A DNA stretch of 10,704 nt from JANRKG01 sp033763635. GTDB lineage: Bacteria > Cyanobacteriota > Cyanobacteriia > GCF-001939115. The stretch lies in the NCBI GenBank assembly GCA_033763635.1, contig JANRKG010000055.1:1-10704 (forward strand), given 5' to 3'. The stretch's first letter is position 1; every line of letters starts with the position of its first letter. Made by a program: the position numbers and the translations under genes. The notes beneath the pieces were generated by a model, which was not told where the DNA came from, did not search any database, and saw only the letters and a list, made by a program, of their open reading frames with translations. This document shows positions 1 to 6,986 of this stretch, piece after piece.

Positions 1-123
1 CTAATCATCACTGAAAAGGGGTGCCTATCTTTCCTAAGGATACCATTTCAAACCAAACCATTATTTTGTCTAATCCAAAGGATTGGTTCTTCTTAGATAG
101 CCGTCGTTGTGATTGTAGGGGGA

Positions 124-552
124 TTAGATTTGACCGGATTGGAGGGCACGATCGAGCGTTGCTCTCGCTTGTTCCGCATGGACACGGGCTTCTCGGTAAC
201 GAAGATTTGTCTGGGCAAAGGTTTTGAGGACTTTAAATCCATCTTTAATTTGGTTGATCACCTCTTCACTGACGGTTTCGTCACTGAACAGCACGTCAAT
301 TTGAGAGCGAATCTGAAGGGCTTGTTCGCGGGATTCCTGAACCTTCAGTTTCAAAGTTGCCAGATTACTGAGAACTTGAACAGCCTGGGTAATGGCATCT
401 TCATCGGTTTCAGGAGGGGAAACTGGTTTTGGAGAGCTATCTACTCCCGTATCAGAAGGTTTGGTGTTTGTTTCAGGAACGGCCCCAGTTTTAGCAGTGG
501 GGGGTTGGGATGAATGATTATTTGTCGCGGCAGAGCTAGGTGCAGAAGCCAT
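124..552 (-). CDS. Small hypothetical protein, disordered N-terminus plus helical coiled coil
   Basis: I do not recognise a named family. The 142-residue product has two parts. Residues 1-50 are rich in Ser, Pro, Thr and Ala and look disordered. Residues 51-138 are charged and helical, with spaced Leu, Ile and Val (for example VQVLSNLATLKLKVQ at 58-72) suggesting a coiled coil. There is no signal peptide, membrane helix or cysteine, so it is probably a soluble cytoplasmic scaffold or binding protein; that role is inference. The ATG at 552 is the first in frame and the ribosome-binding site before it is weak. A good -10 box (TATAGT) lies about 26 bases upstream, so it probably has its own promoter and is separate from the tyrS-pyrF cluster. 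The plus-strand frames over it look like shadows because they lack this composition and domain order. Confidence 0.72.
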   Translation of the reverse strand: MASAPSSAATNNHSSQPPTAKTGAVPETNTKPSDTGVDSSPKPVSPPETDEDAITQAVQVLSNLATLKLKVQESREQALQIRSQIDVLFSDETVSEEVINQIKDGFKVLKTFAQTNLRYREARVHAEQARATLDRALQSGQI

Positions 553-578
553 AGGATCAGAAATAGACGAGCATCTGT

Positions 579-607
579 ACTATACCCGATCTAACTCTGT
601 TTTGCAG
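579..607 (-). promoter_or_regulatory. Likely promoter of the small coiled-coil gene
   Basis: On the minus strand a TATAGT hexamer (plus-strand 579-584) matches the -10 consensus at five of six positions. A weak -35-like CTGCAA (602-607) lies 17 bases further upstream. Transcription would begin about 20 bases before the ATG at 552. The -10 box is convincing and the -35 poor, so activator help or a group 2 sigma factor is possible. Confidence 0.38.
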
Positions 608-659
608 ATTAATCAGGGAAAAATTGCATGCAACTCGATCGACCAGAGGGAGGAATGGA

Positions 660-1280
660 TCAGGAGCGAATCACCCCAGATCGGCAGTCTCGCAGCCATT
701 CTTCAACTGCCTGGGCAATGACCCCATCACTGGTATCGCGAGGAGGGGACAGGGGGGCGTTCGGTGTCGTATGGCCTAACCGGGAGAACATCATCGCCAA
801 TCGCCAACCGCTAGGCGTTTCTGTCAGAAAAAGCCAGTGGTAGCTTTGCAGATCCGTGACACGGCGATCGGTGTACTGACGTTCCAGGGTGGTTAGAAAT
901 ATCTGTTGAAGGGGTTCAGGCGTGTTCTTTAACCCCTCACTATAGGTGGAGAGGGACAGGGGAACGAGTTCAGGGCGACCCGCCAGCAACACATGGACTG
1001 CTGGAATGGGTGACTTAACTCGCCGTCTCGCCCGCTGGCTGACCCGATTGGCATAGGAAGGGAGATCCCGAATTAACAGGGAGGTTAGGGTCGGTAGATC
1101 CGTGGGACAGGCCAGCGTTTCCGGGGCGACGGGTTTGGGGGCGCGTTCAGGTTGCGCTAGTGAGGATGGAAGCGCCGCGCTCATAGCCATGCTTTGAAGC
1201 GTTACGAGTGTTCCAACCACAACTTGAATCCACAGGGAGAGGAATCGATTACTGCTCTGCTGCATGGCCCGATCGCCCAT
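660..1280 (-). CDS. Conserved exported protein of unknown function, coupled to pyrF
   Basis: The 206-residue product begins with a signal-peptide-like stretch: a hydrophobic core at about residues 13-35 (WIQVVVGTLVTLQ) and a plausible cleavage near 43 after SSLAQ. The mature part has two cysteines, C58 (LACPTDLP) and C199 (LRDCRSG), which could form a disulfide outside the cytoplasm. Between them are LLIRDLPSYANRVSQRARR and SYHWLFLTETPSGWRL, which resemble a conserved cyanobacterial hypothetical family; no function is known to me. The start is the ATG at 1278-1280. A TTG one codon upstream is too close to the AGGAGG at 1285-1290. That ribosome-binding site follows the pyrF stop directly, leaving only 10 bases between the genes, so translation is probably coupled to pyrF. 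A periplasmic or thylakoid-lumen protein, or one anchored by an uncleaved helix, would fit. Confidence 0.82.
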   Translation of the reverse strand: MGDRAMQQSSNRFLSLWIQVVVGTLVTLQSMAMSAALPSSLAQPERAPKPVAPETLACPTDLPTLTSLLIRDLPSYANRVSQRARRRVKSPIPAVHVLLAGRPELVPLSLSTYSEGLKNTPEPLQQIFLTTLERQYTDRRVTDLQSYHWLFLTETPSGWRLAMMFSRLGHTTPNAPLSPPRDTSDGVIAQAVEEWLRDCRSGVIRS

Positions 1281-1290
1281 CAATCCTCCT

Positions 1291-2013
1291 CTATTTGAAC
1301 ACAGCCGTTAATTCTTCACAGATCCGGTCGAATGCCTTGGATGGAGACTCTGCCTGAGTAATGGGCCGACCAATGACGAGATAGTCCGCCCCTGCCTGGA
1401 GTGCCGCAGCAGGGGTGAGCGATCGGGCTTGATCCCCTCCTGCCGCCCAAGCTGGTCGTACTCCTGGACAGACGAGCAGGAATTCAGGACCGCAAATCTG
1501 GCGCAACTGCTCGACCTCCTGGGGAGAACAGACTGCGCCGGATAGACCACCTTCCTGGGCCAGCAAAGCCATTTGCAGGACATACTCTGGAAGCTCAACT
1601 GGAACTTTCAACTCCAAAGCAAGTGATCGGGCTGAGAGGCTGGTCAGCAAGGTAATCCCAATCAAGCGAGGGGGTGTTAAACCTGCCTGGGTTGCTCCTT
1701 CTAAAGCCGCTAGTTGAGCCAACCTCAGAGCTTCCTTACCTGCGGCAGCATGGACCGTCAGCAGATCAACCCCGTAATGAGCAGCCGATCGACAGGCTCC
1801 TGCCATCGTATTGGGAATGTCGTGAAATTTGAGATCCAGAAAAATTCGCTTTTGCCGTTCCTTCAAAGCTGCCAAAATCCCCGGTCCACTCCGGACAAAT
1901 AATTCCAAACCCACTTTCCAAAAAGTAACTTGAGGAAGTTGGGTCAGGAGGGCGATCGCCTCCGCTTCGCTGGGGACATCCAGAGGAACAATGATGCGAT
2001 CGGCAGGGGACAT
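1291..2013 (-). CDS. pyrF: Orotidine 5'-phosphate decarboxylase
   Basis: Converts OMP to UMP, the last step of de novo pyrimidine synthesis, in the cytoplasm. The 240-residue length is normal for the bacterial enzyme. The TIM-barrel signatures are all present: IVPLDV with D11, K33 in FWKVGLEL, the catalytic D60-x-K62-x-x-D65 in FLDLKFHDIPNT, the VCPGVRP loop at 181-187 that closes over the phosphate, and GADYLVIGRPIT at 208-219 with the conserved phosphate-binding Arg. The ATG at 2013 places DRIIVPLDV at the usual distance from the N-terminus; no strong Shine-Dalgarno precedes it. It lies 75 bases downstream of tyrS on the same strand and 10 bases upstream of a secreted-protein gene, so the three probably form an operon, perhaps with an internal promoter before pyrF. 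Confidence 0.97.
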   Translation of the reverse strand: MSPADRIIVPLDVPSEAEAIALLTQLPQVTFWKVGLELFVRSGPGILAALKERQKRIFLDLKFHDIPNTMAGACRSAAHYGVDLLTVHAAAGKEALRLAQLAALEGATQAGLTPPRLIGITLLTSLSARSLALELKVPVELPEYVLQMALLAQEGGLSGAVCSPQEVEQLRQICGPEFLLVCPGVRPAWAAGGDQARSLTPAAALQAGADYLVIGRPITQAESPSKAFDRICEELTAVFK

Positions 2014-2038
2014 GGGGATGAGGATAGGGAACGGGGAT

Positions 2039-2044
2039 ATTGTA
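2039..2044 (-). promoter_or_regulatory. Possible -10 box of an internal pyrF promoter
   Basis: On the minus strand the tyrS-pyrF gap holds TACAAT, five of six matches to the -10 consensus. It would start transcription about 20 bases before the pyrF ATG. No acceptable -35 hexamer is seen 16-18 bases upstream. It may be a secondary promoter that partly uncouples pyrF from tyrS, or chance. Confidence 0.27.
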
Positions 2045-2088
2045 GCGTAGGGGGAGACGGGAAATTTTGTGTCTTGACGGAATGGGGT

Positions 2089-3300
2089 TTAGGGCACAAA
2101 CCGGACAAATTTCTTTTTACCAAGCTGAAGGACACGACCGTAGAGTTCCTCTGGGGATGCGAAGGTTTGATCAGCATCTTCGACCCGATCGCCCTCTAAG
2201 CGCACCGCTCCTCCCTGAATCTGACGGCGGGCATCGGAACTGCTGCTACAGAGTTTGCTAGCACTGACCAGGTAAAAAATCTTAGCCGGAAACTGCACGC
2301 CTGCCAAAGAGAATTCGGGGACGGCTTCCGTTTGGGTACTGCCCCCCTGGATCAAAGATAGGGCAGCTTGTTGGGCCTGCTGCGCCTTCCCATCTCCGTG
2401 ATACTGGGTGACAACATCCAGGGCCAACAGCTTTTGCCGATCGCGAGGGTTCTCTGGCAGTTGGTCCAGGGGGCGATCGGTCAGGAGTTCATAGTATTGG
2501 TGAATGAGCGTATCGGGCACTTTTTCCAGTTTGGAATACATGCTCAGGGGATCTTCCTGTAACCCTACATAGTTTCCAAAGGATTTGGACATTTTTTGGG
2601 TGCCATCGGTACCAATCAGCAAGGGTAGAAGCATCCCAAACTGAGGAGACTGACCAAAATGGCGTTGTAAATCTCGCCCAACCGCAATGTTAAATTTCTG
2701 GTCCGTTCCCCCAAGTTCCACATCAGATTGAACGGCAACGGAATCGTACCCCTGCATCAAGGGGTAGAGGAACTCATGCAGATAGACTGGATTTCCCTGC
2801 TCGTAGCGTTCCGCAAAGCCTTCCTTCGCCAGCATCTGCCCAACCGTCATGGTCGCAACGAGTTCCAGGATTTTGGCAAGGTCTAATTTTGAGAGCCACT
2901 CCGAGTTGTAGCGAATTTCCAACTTTTCTGGAGAAAAGTCTAGAATGGGGCGAACCTGATCGAGATAGCTTTTGGCGTTCTCTGCGACCTGAGCGGGGGT
3001 TAGCTGGCGGCGAACCTCCGATCGCCCCGTGGGATCTCCAATTTGGGCGGTAAAATCCCCAATAATGAGGACGGCTCGATGCCCTGCATCCTGAAAAGCT
3101 CGTAGCTTGCGGAATTGAATACTATGGCCCAAGTGGATTTCTGCACCTGTGGGGTCAATTCCCAATTTAATACGGAGGGGGCGATCGGCGGTCAACAGAC
3201 GTTTTTCCAAATTTTCGTTGGGGCTGTCTGACTGGGACTGATCGGGAAAAATGTCGCTAACGCCACGGCGGAGCCATGAAAAAGGGGATTGGGAATGCAT
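2089..3300 (-). CDS. tyrS: Tyrosyl-tRNA synthetase (KMSKS-type)
   Basis: Charges tRNA-Tyr with tyrosine using ATP; a cytoplasmic class I synthetase. In the 403-residue product the Rossmann fold carries the HIGH-type signature as HLGH at 56-59 (within GAEIHLGHS). GGTDQKFN at 197-204 lines the active site, and the second signature is KMSKS at 236-240. The KMSKS form, in place of the KFGKS form of E. coli TyrS, places it in the second bacterial TyrRS group (TyrZ-like). The C-terminal ~65 residues (SKLCSSSSDARRQIQGGAVRL onward) form the S4-like tRNA-binding domain. The ATG at 3300 gives an N-terminal extension before RIKLGIDPTG that is normal for this group. It is the first gene of the minus-strand cluster with pyrF and is divergent from the penicillin-binding protein gene across 180 bases. 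Confidence 0.97.
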   Translation of the reverse strand: MHSQSPFSWLRRGVSDIFPDQSQSDSPNENLEKRLLTADRPLRIKLGIDPTGAEIHLGHSIQFRKLRAFQDAGHRAVLIIGDFTAQIGDPTGRSEVRRQLTPAQVAENAKSYLDQVRPILDFSPEKLEIRYNSEWLSKLDLAKILELVATMTVGQMLAKEGFAERYEQGNPVYLHEFLYPLMQGYDSVAVQSDVELGGTDQKFNIAVGRDLQRHFGQSPQFGMLLPLLIGTDGTQKMSKSFGNYVGLQEDPLSMYSKLEKVPDTLIHQYYELLTDRPLDQLPENPRDRQKLLALDVVTQYHGDGKAQQAQQAALSLIQGGSTQTEAVPEFSLAGVQFPAKIFYLVSASKLCSSSSDARRQIQGGAVRLEGDRVEDADQTFASPEELYGRVLQLGKKKFVRFVP

Positions 3301-3356
3301 GGGAGTAGAATCAGGTTACTTCAGGATCGAGTTACTTTTGGTTTGAATTGCCTTAA

Positions 3357-3386
3357 CGTATAGGGGAATCTTTAAATTAGAGCCAA
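3357..3386 (-). promoter_or_regulatory. Candidate promoter of the tyrS-pyrF cluster
   Basis: On the minus strand, TTGGCT (plus-strand 3381-3386) and TATACG (3357-3362) are separated by 18 bases. Each matches four of six consensus positions of a housekeeping promoter. It lies in the 180-base divergent gap, about 57 bases before the tyrS ATG. No T-box-like structure or leader terminator is apparent. This is a consensus match only. Confidence 0.3.
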
Positions 3387-3463
3387 AATGCTCCAGATTC
3401 GAGTATCTTTTGCAAACTGAGATTAGATTTTACTGATAGCCCCATCCGTTAGTATTTTTTGTT

Positions 3464-3470
3464 AAGGAAG
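3464..3470 (+). promoter_or_regulatory. Ribosome-binding site that decides a GTG start
   Basis: AAGGAAG lies 10 bases before the GTG at 3481. It is the only Shine-Dalgarno-like sequence near the 5' end of the penicillin-binding protein frame. It supports GTG as the true start, because the next in-frame ATG (codon 40) falls inside the membrane anchor. Confidence 0.55.
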
Positions 3471-3480
3471 CAAAGTCACC

Positions 3481-5400
3481 GTGTCAACCAGCACTATCCG
3501 ACAGCAGAAACAACCCGCTGTAAATTCTGTGCCCCCTGTTCTGCAATTTTTAGGAGCAGTGAGCCGAGTCACGAGTGGTACGATTCTGGGTATTACCATG
3601 CTGACCAGTTCGGTGCTGGCAGGAGGATTGGTTGGGTTGGCAATTAGCTTCCGTAATTTGCCCGATGTCCGGATTTTGCGAAGTTATGCGCCGACTGAAA
3701 CGACCTATATCTACGATATCAAGGGTAGACCCCTCGCTAGCGTACATGGGGAAGCGAATCGCGAAGTTGTCCCCCTGAACCGCATTTCTCCTCACTTAAA
3801 GCGGGCCGTACTGGCGATCGAAGACAGCCACTTCTATCAGCATCATGGAATTAACCCCGCAGGCGTGGCCCGTGCCCTCCTGGTGAACCTCGATCGGGGG
3901 AAGACTGTGGAAGGGGGGTCCACCGTGACGATGCAGTTAGTGAAAAACCTGTTTCTGTCTCCCAGGCGAGAGTTTAGTCGGAAGGTGGCAGAAGCAGTGC
4001 TGGCGATGCGTCTGGAACAAATTCTCACCAAAGACCAGATCTTTGAACTTTACCTGAATCAGGTTTACTGGGGTCACAATACCTACGGGGTCGAAACCGC
4101 ATCTCAGAGCTACTTTGGCAAATCTTCTGAGAAGCTAAATCTTGCTGAAGCGGCAATGATGGCGGGATTGATTCAGGCTCCCGAAGGCTACAGTCCCTTT
4201 ATTGATTACAAGTTAGCGAAACAGCGACAGTTGATTGTATTGGGGCGAATGCGGGACTTGAAATGGATTACTCCCCAAGAAGAGACAGCAGCTCGCAAGC
4301 AGCCTATTAAGTTGGGCAAGATTACGTCGTTCCGAACCAGTAAGTCACCTTACATCACAGAAGCCGCAATTCAAGAGCTAACCAAGCGGTTTGGTCGGGA
4401 TGCCGTCCTGAAAGGGGGGATGCGGGTTCAGACAACGATCGACATGAAAATGCAACGAATTGCGGAAGCTACGGTGCAAAGAGGTCATGCATTACTGCTG
4501 AATCAAGGAGTTTATGGAGATCAAATGTCTCTGGTGGCAGTCGATCCCCGAACCCATTTTGTGAAGGCAATGGTTGGTGGGGTGAACTATCAAAAGAGTC
4601 AGTATAACCGCGCGATTCAAGCTTTGCGACAACCGGGATCAGCCTTCAAACCCTTTGTCTATTACACTGCATTTGCAACTGGGCGATATGGCCCAGATTC
4701 ACCCGTGGCTGATACACCCGTCAGTTATCCAGATGGGTATGAAATGTACGCTCCCCGAAATTACGATGGTACATTTTCAGGAGTCATTACAATTCGCCGT
4801 GCCCTGGAAGTCTCTCGGAACGTTCCGGCAATTCGAATTGGGCAGGAAGTGGGGCTGAATAAAGTCATTGAGGTATGCCGGACTTTGGGCATTAAGAGTC
4901 CGATCGAACCTGTGATTTCCCTCCCTCTAGGGTCTGTCGATCTGACCCCCCTGGAAATGGCAGCAGCCTACGCAACCTTTGCCAATAATGGCTGGCAATC
5001 GGACACCACCTTCATCGCACAAGTAACCGATAGCAAAGGGAATTTGTTACTTGATAACACTCCAAAACCTCAGTTGGTACTGGACCCCTGGGCCTCTGCT
5101 TCTCTCAATGATGTGATGCAGGGGGTCATTAACCGGGGAACGGCAACCTCTGCTCAAATGGGTCGTCCTGCCGCCGGGAAGACGGGAACTACCTCCTCTG
5201 AACGGGATATCTGGTTTGTCGGATATGTGCCCCAGCTATCAGTGGCAGTGTGGGTTGGAAATGATAACTATAGCCCCCTTGGCTACGGTGCGACGGGAGG
5301 AACCTTTGTGGCTCCCATCTGGCGAGACTTTATGATTGAAGCCTTGCAGGATGTCCCGGTTCAGCGCTTCAAACCCGCTTCCGAGTTCGATCGTCCCTAA
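3481..5400 (+). CDS. Class A penicillin-binding protein (PBP1A-type transglycosylase/transpeptidase)
   Basis: Bifunctional peptidoglycan synthase: polymerises lipid II into glycan strands and cross-links stem peptides in the periplasm. The 639-residue product has a short cytoplasmic tail and a membrane anchor at about 31-57. A GT51 domain covers ~85-250, with catalytic E114 in IEDSHFYQHHG, GGSTVTMQ at 145-152, the second acidic residue E171 in RKVAEAVL, and IFELYLNQVYWG. The transpeptidase domain covers ~345-625, with the active-site serine in S387-A-F-K390, S445-R-N447, and K567-T-G-T570. All catalytic residues are present, so it should be active. It starts at GTG and is the only plus-strand gene in the window. 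Its last four bases overlap the convergent DUF1825 gene. Cyanobacteria usually carry several class A PBPs, so no gene symbol is assigned. Confidence 0.96.
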   Translation: MSTSTIRQQKQPAVNSVPPVLQFLGAVSRVTSGTILGITMLTSSVLAGGLVGLAISFRNLPDVRILRSYAPTETTYIYDIKGRPLASVHGEANREVVPLNRISPHLKRAVLAIEDSHFYQHHGINPAGVARALLVNLDRGKTVEGGSTVTMQLVKNLFLSPRREFSRKVAEAVLAMRLEQILTKDQIFELYLNQVYWGHNTYGVETASQSYFGKSSEKLNLAEAAMMAGLIQAPEGYSPFIDYKLAKQRQLIVLGRMRDLKWITPQEETAARKQPIKLGKITSFRTSKSPYITEAAIQELTKRFGRDAVLKGGMRVQTTIDMKMQRIAEATVQRGHALLLNQGVYGDQMSLVAVDPRTHFVKAMVGGVNYQKSQYNRAIQALRQPGSAFKPFVYYTAFATGRYGPDSPVADTPVSYPDGYEMYAPRNYDGTFSGVITIRRALEVSRNVPAIRIGQEVGLNKVIEVCRTLGIKSPIEPVISLPLGSVDLTPLEMAAAYATFANNGWQSDTTFIAQVTDSKGNLLLDNTPKPQLVLDPWASASLNDVMQGVINRGTATSAQMGRPAAGKTGTTSSERDIWFVGYVPQLSVAVWVGNDNYSPLGYGATGGTFVAPIWRDFMIEALQDVPVQRFKPASEFDRP

Positions 5401-5720
5401 GTCTGCTTTTCTAGTTCAGATTTCATGCGCTCTAGCGTCAAATTCATCTGGTCAAACATTTGCTGGGGAGTAATGCCAAACTGTCCGAGTTGGGTTTTTA
5501 ACTGCTGAACCGTCATCTGAGCCATAAAGTCTTCAGACAGCTCAAATCGTTTCATAAACACCTTGTAGCGGTCCATTAAGGTTTCCATTTGCTCAATGAA
5601 CATCTTCTTGCCTTCTCGGTCAAACTTACCGTAGCTCCCCCCCAATTGCACCAGGGATTGGTAGTCGGTAAATAGCTGCTTGGCTTCCTGTTGAACGATC
5701 TCAGAGTCAAAGAAACTCAT
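5397..5720 (-). CDS. DUF1825 family protein
   Basis: A 107-residue soluble, helical, charged protein with no signal peptide or membrane helix. From MSFFDSEIVQQEAKQLF through YGKFDREGKKMFIEQM and FMKRFELSEDFMAQM to LGQFGITPQQMFDQM it matches what I recall of DUF1825, a small family found across cyanobacteria. Its biochemical role is unknown to me. Many Met and Gln residues in the C-terminal half suggest a helical protein-interaction surface; that is inference. The ATG at 5720 gives the canonical N-terminus. The ribosome-binding site is a weak AAGAG. The TAG stop (5397-5399) interlocks with the TAA stop (5398-5400) of the convergent penicillin-binding protein gene, leaving no room for a terminator between them. 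Confidence 0.9.
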   Translation of the reverse strand: MSFFDSEIVQQEAKQLFTDYQSLVQLGGSYGKFDREGKKMFIEQMETLMDRYKVFMKRFELSEDFMAQMTVQQLKTQLGQFGITPQQMFDQMNLTLERMKSELEKQT

Positions 5721-5789
5721 TACTCTTTCTGAATTCGATTCGTACGATTACTCTCTTCATTATTGGATAGGAAGGCAGGTCTGGCGATT

Positions 5790-5801
5790 ACGGTTAACCG
5801 T
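5790..5801. promoter_or_regulatory. Palindrome upstream of the DUF1825 gene, possible operator
   Basis: ACGGTTAACCGT is a perfect 12-base palindrome. Its arms extend to GATT on the left (5786-5789) and AATC on the right (5803-5806), with one unpaired base. It sits 70-81 bases before the DUF1825 start and just outside the dispersed repeat. On the minus strand a TTGACG hexamer overlaps it, but no fitting -10 follows. No T-run follows, so a regulator-binding site is likelier than a terminator. Confidence 0.3.
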
Positions 5802-5815
5802 CAATCTTCCAGGAT

Positions 5816-5932
5816 TCAGGAAATTTCTAGAAAACAAATTCCCCGCTGGTTTCGGCTTCGCTCAACCAGCATCCGTGCACTGAGCGGAGTCGAAGGGCAA
5901 CCCATTAGTAAACTCTTTTCCAGAAATTTCTA
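5816..5932 (-). repeat. MITE-like dispersed repeat, copy A
   Basis: This ~117-base element lies in the gap between the DUF1825 and J-domain genes. Read on the minus strand it aligns end to end with copy B at 7514-7629. Blocks such as GGGTTGCCCTTCGACTCCGC and GGTTGAGCGAAGCC are identical in both. The ends are terminal inverted repeats: TTTTC-Y-AGAAATTTC matches its counterpart at 14 of 15 positions. Inside, TTCGACTCCGCTCA and TGAGCGAAGCCGAA are near-perfect inverted repeats, so a transcript would fold into a hairpin. It has no coding capacity. It probably is a non-autonomous element that could also end or stabilise the J-domain transcript, whose stop lies about 25 bases away. Confidence 0.72.
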
Positions 5933-5956
5933 AAACCAGTGGAATCACCATTCGGA

Positions 5957-6889
5957 TTACTTCTTACCACCAAAAATTCTAAAAAATCCCCCCTTGGCTG
6001 AAACGGATTGAGGCTGGCTGGCTTGATTGGTTTGATCCAGTTTGAGATTGAGCTTGGCTGCATACTCACGAGCCAGGGTGTCATGGGGGTTTAGTTTGAG
6101 CGCTTGACGAAAATAAACCGTTGCCATACCCGTTAAATTTTGCTTCAGATAGGCTAACCCCAATAGGGCATGGTACTCGCTCTTTTGAGCATCAATCTTA
6201 ATCGCATCCCTGAGTTCCTGAACTGCCTGAGAAACTTCCTGGTGGGTCATGTGCTCCTGCGCCCGATCATAGTGGCGACGGGCATAATCTTCCTTTGGCT
6301 CTTCAGAATCTTGGGGCGGTGCTTCTTGAGAAGATTTTTCCGAAAACTTGGGAAGCTTGGCATCTACGCTGGCAACGAGACCCGTTCGTTTTTCTCGAAT
6401 GACTGTATCCCCCATCTTCACAAAGAAGAAGGCTCGGTTGAGTTCACTCAATTCCTGGGTAAACGGAGCAAAGTTTTCTAACTCTGTGTACTGGGTTTCT
6501 GCCAGTCGCTCGACCACTTCCTCGTACAGCATTTCTGCCTCTTTGAGGGGTAACTTCATCAAACGCTTCGCTGTCTCAAATTGCATCGTGAGTTGGCCCT
6601 GGCGGTGCAACCGTCGAACCTGAAAACGCAACAGCGCTAGTGTTTCGGCACGGCTCTTTTCCTGTTTCAGGTTTTGATAGGCGGGGCTAACCAACCGGGC
6701 GAACAATTGAGAGGATGTTTCCTTTCCAATCTGGTCATTGGACGGGTAGCTATCGGGGTGGAGGAGCTTTGCGATCGTCCGATAGCGCTTCAACAGCCTC
6801 CGATCGTCCGCTGTAACCGAGACACCCATTACAGCATACGGATCGGTAAATTGATGAACCCATGCGGCTGAAAATGAAATTTGCGACAT
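5957..6889 (-). CDS. J-domain protein with C-terminal TPR repeats
   Basis: A probable Hsp70 (DnaK) co-chaperone. The 310-residue product opens with a divergent J domain (about 15-75): DPYAVMGVSVTADD, then RYRTIAKLLHPD with the invariant HPD at 44-46, which stimulates Hsp70 ATPase. The Gly/Phe region and zinc finger of canonical DnaJ are absent. A helical middle (80-160) and an acidic, Pro/Gln-rich linker (180-200) follow. Two TPR units come next (about 201-234 and 239-272, the latter ALLGLAYLKQNLTGMATVYF), a protein-protein binding module. The end GGFFRIFGGKK is basic and aromatic. It is cytoplasmic, with no membrane helix. The ATG at 6889 is preceded by AGGTAAGG. Its partner or client is unknown; the TPRs suggest a specialised client or location. 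Confidence 0.9.
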   Translation of the reverse strand: MSQISFSAAWVHQFTDPYAVMGVSVTADDRRLLKRYRTIAKLLHPDSYPSNDQIGKETSSQLFARLVSPAYQNLKQEKSRAETLALLRFQVRRLHRQGQLTMQFETAKRLMKLPLKEAEMLYEEVVERLAETQYTELENFAPFTQELSELNRAFFFVKMGDTVIREKRTGLVASVDAKLPKFSEKSSQEAPPQDSEEPKEDYARRHYDRAQEHMTHQEVSQAVQELRDAIKIDAQKSEYHALLGLAYLKQNLTGMATVYFRQALKLNPHDTLAREYAAKLNLKLDQTNQASQPQSVSAKGGFFRIFGGKK

Positions 6890-6986
6890 CGCCTTACCTG
6901 AGATGTAAACCTACCCAATCAATAACTCTAATCAGTGACTCTACTGGAAAATGATGGTTTGAAACCCCAGCACTGTGACAGAACTT

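Noticed and set aside
68..84. AATCC-AAA-GGATT hairpin just downstream of the small coiled-coil gene
   Set aside because: The stem is five base pairs and no T-run follows on the minus strand. I see no gene or convincing signal in 1-123.
109..513. 134-codon plus-strand open frame over the coiled-coil gene
   Set aside because: It has no recognisable domain and an unusual composition. The minus-strand frame shows protein-like segregation into a disordered and a helical part and has a promoter.
624..633. TTGCATGCAA palindrome followed on the minus strand by TTTTT, like a terminator after the exported-protein gene
   Set aside because: With a realistic loop only about three base pairs remain and the stem is A/T-rich, so it would not form a stable terminator hairpin.
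1308..1598. 96-codon minus-strand open frame inside pyrF
   Set aside because: It is an out-of-frame shadow of pyrF, whose catalytic motifs are intact in the main frame.
5844..5902. Repeat cores at 5844-5902 and 7541-7599 as a CRISPR remnant
   Set aside because: There are only two copies, 1.6 kb apart and inverted, with terminal inverted repeats and no spacers or cas genes.
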